Assembly: GCA_963682055.1 (NCBI GenBank)
Contig: OY821745.1
Span: 27,711,342-27,775,341 of the forward strand
DNA length: 64,000 nucleotides
Origin: Primula veris
Taxonomy: Eukaryota; Streptophyta; Magnoliopsida; Ericales; Primulaceae
Reading direction: 5' to 3'
A program made the translations under genes and the position numbers. The notes under the pieces were generated by a model. That model searched no databases and was not told where the DNA came from. It saw only the letters and a list, made by a program, of their open reading frames with translations. Positions within the stretch are counted from its first letter, which is position 1. Every line of letters starts with the position of its first letter. Below are positions 59,534-64,000 of this stretch, in pieces.

Positions 59534-60232
59534 ATTATTTACTACTTGGTATCTTATAAATAGATCACATTATGTGGAGTTGGTATTTTGGTATTTTGAT
59601 CGTACCGTTACCGTACTATATATGACATGTGTTTTGTTCATACCATCATTATTGAACGACACTTGCGGTATAGCATATTTTGTCTATACCGTACCTTCGG
59701 TACGGTAATGACACTTTACATTAACAACATAAAACAACACCGTAAAAAGGTAGGGATCAGAATCACAAAAGGCACAAAAAGCATAAAAAGTATTAATAAA
59801 GAAAATGTCAATTGTAGCACACAAAGCAATAAGGCATACTGAATGAGAACCTGTTTATTTAAGGCTATTTAATTATTATTTTTTATCCATTTAATATTTT
59901 TAAAATCGTTTTCTTACTTAATTAAATAAAGGCTCTATGGTTTATGTTAGCAGGCCGAGCCCATAAGTGCTAGGATTTCTTCCATTTTGCCTACCATATC
60001 TATTGTTGTAATCTGTACGATTATCAATAAGAATGTCTTTTCTCTAAATCTTCTATTATCTCCCTAAATTGATTAATTCTATTCTATTTTCCTACTTATT
60101 TTTATTATAGAACTCAACAAAATGCGATATAAAATTTTTCAGCAATCAATTCTGACCATGATAAGATGATGACCATGTCTTGCGTTTCATGAAATGAACA
60201 TCGACCATGTTTATGTTTTGTAAGATTTTGAA
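59534..60232. other. Intergenic, with GTACCG palindromes
   Basis: No gene. Around 59,685-59,706 is a small perfect-looking hairpin (ACCGTACCTTCGGTACGGT). Similar GTACGGTAATG words occur in the arms of the large inverted repeat that follows. Confidence 0.5.
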
Positions 60233-62290
60233 TCTTCTCCGACCTACATAAAATTTAAAAGATTGCTATGAGTAAAGAATTAAAAAAGTTGTCGGATTAT
60301 CACTTTTATATTTTTGAACTAAATTATCTTGTATAACTCTACCCAATATTTTATAGATCTAATTGTTATTAAACAAATTATCTTGAATTTCCTATTAGTT
60401 AAGTGCCATATAAAAGCCAAACATAGAATGTCAAGTCAAAAAGAATTGATTTCATTAAAATCAGTAAACAGTTTTGGATCCTACTGCATATCTTTAAACA
60501 ATTGACATCATGATAAACAAATAAAGCAATTTAAAAAAATTCAATAAGTGAATTGAGTAAATACATACATACACACACACATATATCTATACTATTAATT
60601 TATGTCTAGAGGTCTATCTTCCTTATTATCTCTCTATTATCTCTTTCTATATATATATATATCTATACTATATATAACTGCCATCAAATTCCCTCTTTCT
60701 CCGTCAATCATAATTTTCTCTCCCTTCATCGAAGATTCTATCATAACGGATTACAGATTTTTTATTGGATTCACACCCATCGGATGGGCGGGTCCACTAG
60801 TGTATATATATACACACACATATTGTACATAGTTTTATGCTCGCAAATGAAAATCCATTTGGAATCCCATGTGATGCCTCATTTCCATTTTGTAATTACA
60901 ATCATGCAATCTAAGTGGAGCAATTGTATCCAAAATTTTATGATATATTTTGTGAGAAAGATATTAAGAAATACGGACACGGAGAAAATAGATCAATAAG
61001 AAACAGATTTGATAATTGAAAAGATAAGTAAATAACAAGAATATTTTACCAGGAAGTTCACGACTATGAAGCCATATTTAAGAAGAATTATGGCAAATGA
61101 GCTATTATCGGTGCCGCGCTGATTAAAACTAGTTGACATTGAGAGTATTACATAATTGAGAAACCCTAAGTCTTTTTTATACTAGAATGAACGCAAGTAC
61201 TGGCGCATGGTAAAATTAGGTCTAAAGATTGAAAACACATTATTTTTATCGATATTTTCTACTTGGGCCGTGTTTTTTTAAAATGGGCTTACTCTATCAT
61301 CGGCCTTGAATTATTATTCTTTTGATGTGACAGTTGGCTTTAAAATCTTCTATACTTATACGTTTTTAGTTATTTTTTAGAAAGTTTAACTAAGTTATAC
61401 TCATTGGAGAGGGTATACATGTTTTAATATGTTGATGTCGTTGTCTATAATTAAGTGTTCAATTAGCGATGAAGTTGTGATTCAAGTTTATAAAAAACTT
61501 CTCTAGATTTTTAATAATACATTCTTTTCACTATTTGAGATCCGGCATTGGACCCTTCCCAAATCATGAATCACTTTCGGCATACCGCACCTTTGGTACG
61601 GTAATGGTACAATACATTATGTGATTCATGATCCCATCTATATATACATGATATAATTTGTACTAAGTTTTAGTTTTTTTTTCAACATTTCGCAAACTTT
61701 TAAACTAGGGGAAAAACGTAGGCAGGGGGAGTGTGAATCCATATCTGAACAAGGGTGAGAAAGTGCTCACCTTCTCGGGAGAAAGAAACATTAAAAATAT
61801 TTTTTTATTAAATTTTAGTATTTTTTTAATAAAAAAGTTAGATAATATATAAAATCAAATGCATATTCTTTACAAACCAACTTTATTTTTGTAGTGGAAA
61901 ACTATCTCTCTACTTGAAAAGAGGTCTCAATTTCAAATCTTGTGACATGCTCGAGTTTTAATATTTTTATTATGAGTTTCTCTTTAATGTTATTATTTAT
62001 ACCATTTTTAATTAAAAAAAACTGAAAAGTATTTGTTATTTTCATTACTTGTTAGACTTTGTGACATCTCTAAAATTCCATTTTTTTCATTTTTAAAACT
62101 ATATTATAAAGTAGAGAGATAGTTTTCCACTACAACAATAAAGTAGGTTCGTAAAGAATATGCATTTGAGTTTATATACTATCTAACTTGTTTTATAAAC
62201 AAATACTAAAATTTAATAAATAAATAAAATTAATGTTTTTTCCTTCCCGACAAGGGTGGGCACTTGCTCACCCTTACCCATATATAATCT

Positions 62291-62326
<36 letters not shown>

Positions 62327-64000
62327 CACACACACATACACTCCACCACCACCACCCGCCCTGCGTTTCTTGTAGTTCAAAAGTTTGCGAAAATTTGAAG
62401 AAAAAAAAACTAAAACTTAGTATAAAGTATATCATGAATATATAGATAGGATTGTAAATCACAAAATGTACCATACTATTACCGTACCGAAAGTGATTCG
62501 TGATTTGGGACGGGACCAACGCCGGATCTCAAATAGTGGAAATAATATTTCCTTAAGAGTCTCGAGAAAAATGATCTTTAGACCTAATTTTACCAAGGTA
62601 CTTGCATTCAATCTTGTATAAATAAGGCTTACAAATTCTCAATTATGTAATACACTCAATGTCAAAACTAGTTTTAATCACCGCGTCGCCGATAATAGCT
62701 CATTTGCCATGATTCTTCGTAAATGGTTTCATAGTCGTGATATTTCTGGTAGGTTATTCTCATTATTTTCTTATCTTTTCGATTATGAAATCTCTTTCTT
62801 ATTGATTTATTTCTGATGTGCTCGACTTTATTACAAAGTATATCATGAATATATAAATAGGATCGTGAATCACAAAATGTACCATACCATTACCGTACCG
62901 AAAGTGATTCATGATTTGGGACGGGACCAATGCCGGATCTCAAATAGTGGAAATAATGTTTCATTAAAAGTCTCGAGAAAAATGATCTTGTATCACCACT
63001 GTGTATCATTAAAAGTCTAGAGAAGCATTTTATAAACAATCACTTAATCACTAATTAGCCACTTAATTAAAGAAAACGACATCAACATATTAAGTCATAC
63101 CCTCTCCAATGAGAAAAAACTATAAACGTATCTGTATAGAAGATTTTAGAACCAGTCGTCACACCAAAATAATAATTAAAGGCCGGGGATAGAATAAGCC
63201 TATCTTAACAAAACTCGGCCCAAGGAGAAAGCTGGATAAAAAAAATGTGTTTTCTATCTTTAGACATAATTTTATCATGCGTCGGTACTTGCATTCAATC
63301 TTGTATAAATAAGCCTAACGAATTCTCAATTATGTAATACACTCAATGTCAAAACTAGTTTTAATCACCGTGTCGCCGATAATAGCTCATTTGCCATGAT
63401 TTTTCCTAAATGGTTTCATAGTCGTGATATTTCTGGTAGGTTATTCTCATTATTTTCGATTATGAAATCTCTTTCATATTGATCTATTTCCGATGTGCTC
63501 GACTTTATTAATGTCTTTCTCAGAAAATATACATAAAAATTTGGATACAAATGCTACTCTTAGATTGCATGATTGTGATTACAAATTGGAAACGAGGCAT
63601 TACATGTGATTCCAAAAATGGATTTTCATTTACGAGCATAAAACTATGTAATATGTGTGCGTGTGTGTGTATTTACTCATTTTAGTGGTTGAAATTCTTT
63701 AAATTGCTTGATTTGTTTATCATGATGTCGATTGTTTAAAGATATACACAGGGATTCAAAACTATCTATTGATTTTAATGAAACAATTCTTTTCGACTTA
63801 ACATTCTATGTCTATTCTTTATATGACGCTTAACTAATAGGAAATTCAAGATGATTTGTTTAATAACAATTAGATCTATAGAATATTGGGTAGAGTTAAA
63901 CAAGTTGATTTAGTTCAGAAATATAAAAGTCATATTCCTGCAACTTTTTTAATTCTTTACACATATTTATCCTTTAAATTTTACGTAGGTCGAAGAAGAT
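60233..64000. repeat. Long imperfect inverted repeat (arms ≥1.7 kb), possibly a foldback element
   Basis: Left arm about 60,233-61,918 and right arm about 62,108 to beyond the window end are reverse complements with scattered substitutions and indels; the spacer is about 190 bases. For example, 60,355-60,400 pairs with 63,830-63,880, and 61,540-61,690 pairs with 62,400-62,570. The right arm holds an extra partial copy: 62,437-62,570 recurs at 62,833-62,985, and 62,571-62,830 recurs at 63,260-63,520. No transposase frame is present. The left arm may begin slightly before 60,233, because its partner lies at the window edge. Confidence 0.85.
62292..62324. repeat. C33 homopolymer in right arm
   Basis: An uninterrupted run of 33 C. 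The matching left-arm site has only GGCAGGGGGAG (near 61,720), so the run expanded after the arms formed, or is a sequencing error. The adjacent CA/CCA-rich stretch extends to about 62,360. Confidence 0.85.

Noticed and set aside
59091..59708. Frames of 70-77 codons near the Gypsy solo LTR
   Set aside because: They fall inside or across the end of the LTR and have no gene features.
62233..62519. Proline-rich and glycine-rich frames around the C33 run
   Set aside because: Produced by the homopolymer and the CCA repeats; no other support.

Overview
The window is nuclear DNA of a flowering plant, probably a eudicot. It is AT-rich and dominated by LTR retrotransposons and their solo LTRs. The only recognisable host gene family is a C2-domain protein resembling BON1-associated proteins (BAP). 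No bacterial or organellar gene organisation is seen. I cannot name the species.

The largest structure is a nearly identical direct duplication with an offset of about 29.7-29.8 kb. Copy A occupies 1 to about 18,490 and its left part lies outside the window. Copy B occupies 29,700 to about 48,290, and its unit probably starts near 18,490. Each copy holds, in order: (1) a SIRE/Maximus-like Copia element with an extra ORF after pol, inserted in an exon of an unidentified host gene; (2) the 3' end of that host gene; (3) a second Copia element that lost everything between its 5' LTR and the middle of integrase but kept its target-site duplication; (4) one BAP-like gene on the minus strand; (5) a LINE fragment. 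The A/B breakpoint falls inside that LINE fragment. Copy B's first element is complete from LTR to LTR (25,774-35,811). Copy A shows only its 3' half.

Between the copies (18,490-29,699) lie a solo LTR with an AATGC target duplication, an unassigned stretch, an LTR related to the second Copia element, a remnant of BAP upstream DNA, and the 5' side of the disrupted host gene. Right of copy B (48,290-64,000) lie the rest of the LINE, an older and more diverged copy of the BAP block with a third intact BAP gene, and three more solo LTRs, each with an exact 5-bp target duplication (GATGC, GAAAT, ATCTT). There is also a possible small two-exon gene, and a long imperfect inverted repeat that runs off the window end.

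Points worth most attention: the second ORF of the SIRE-like element is intact in both copies while its gag-pol carries five in-frame stops and no frameshift; the second Copia family carries an expanding G-rich hexamer/heptamer array in its LTR; the duplication breakpoint lies at LINE homology; a host exon is split by the element; and the long hairpin at 60.2-64 kb. The 29.8-kb duplication could also be an assembly artefact and should be tested before anything is built on it.
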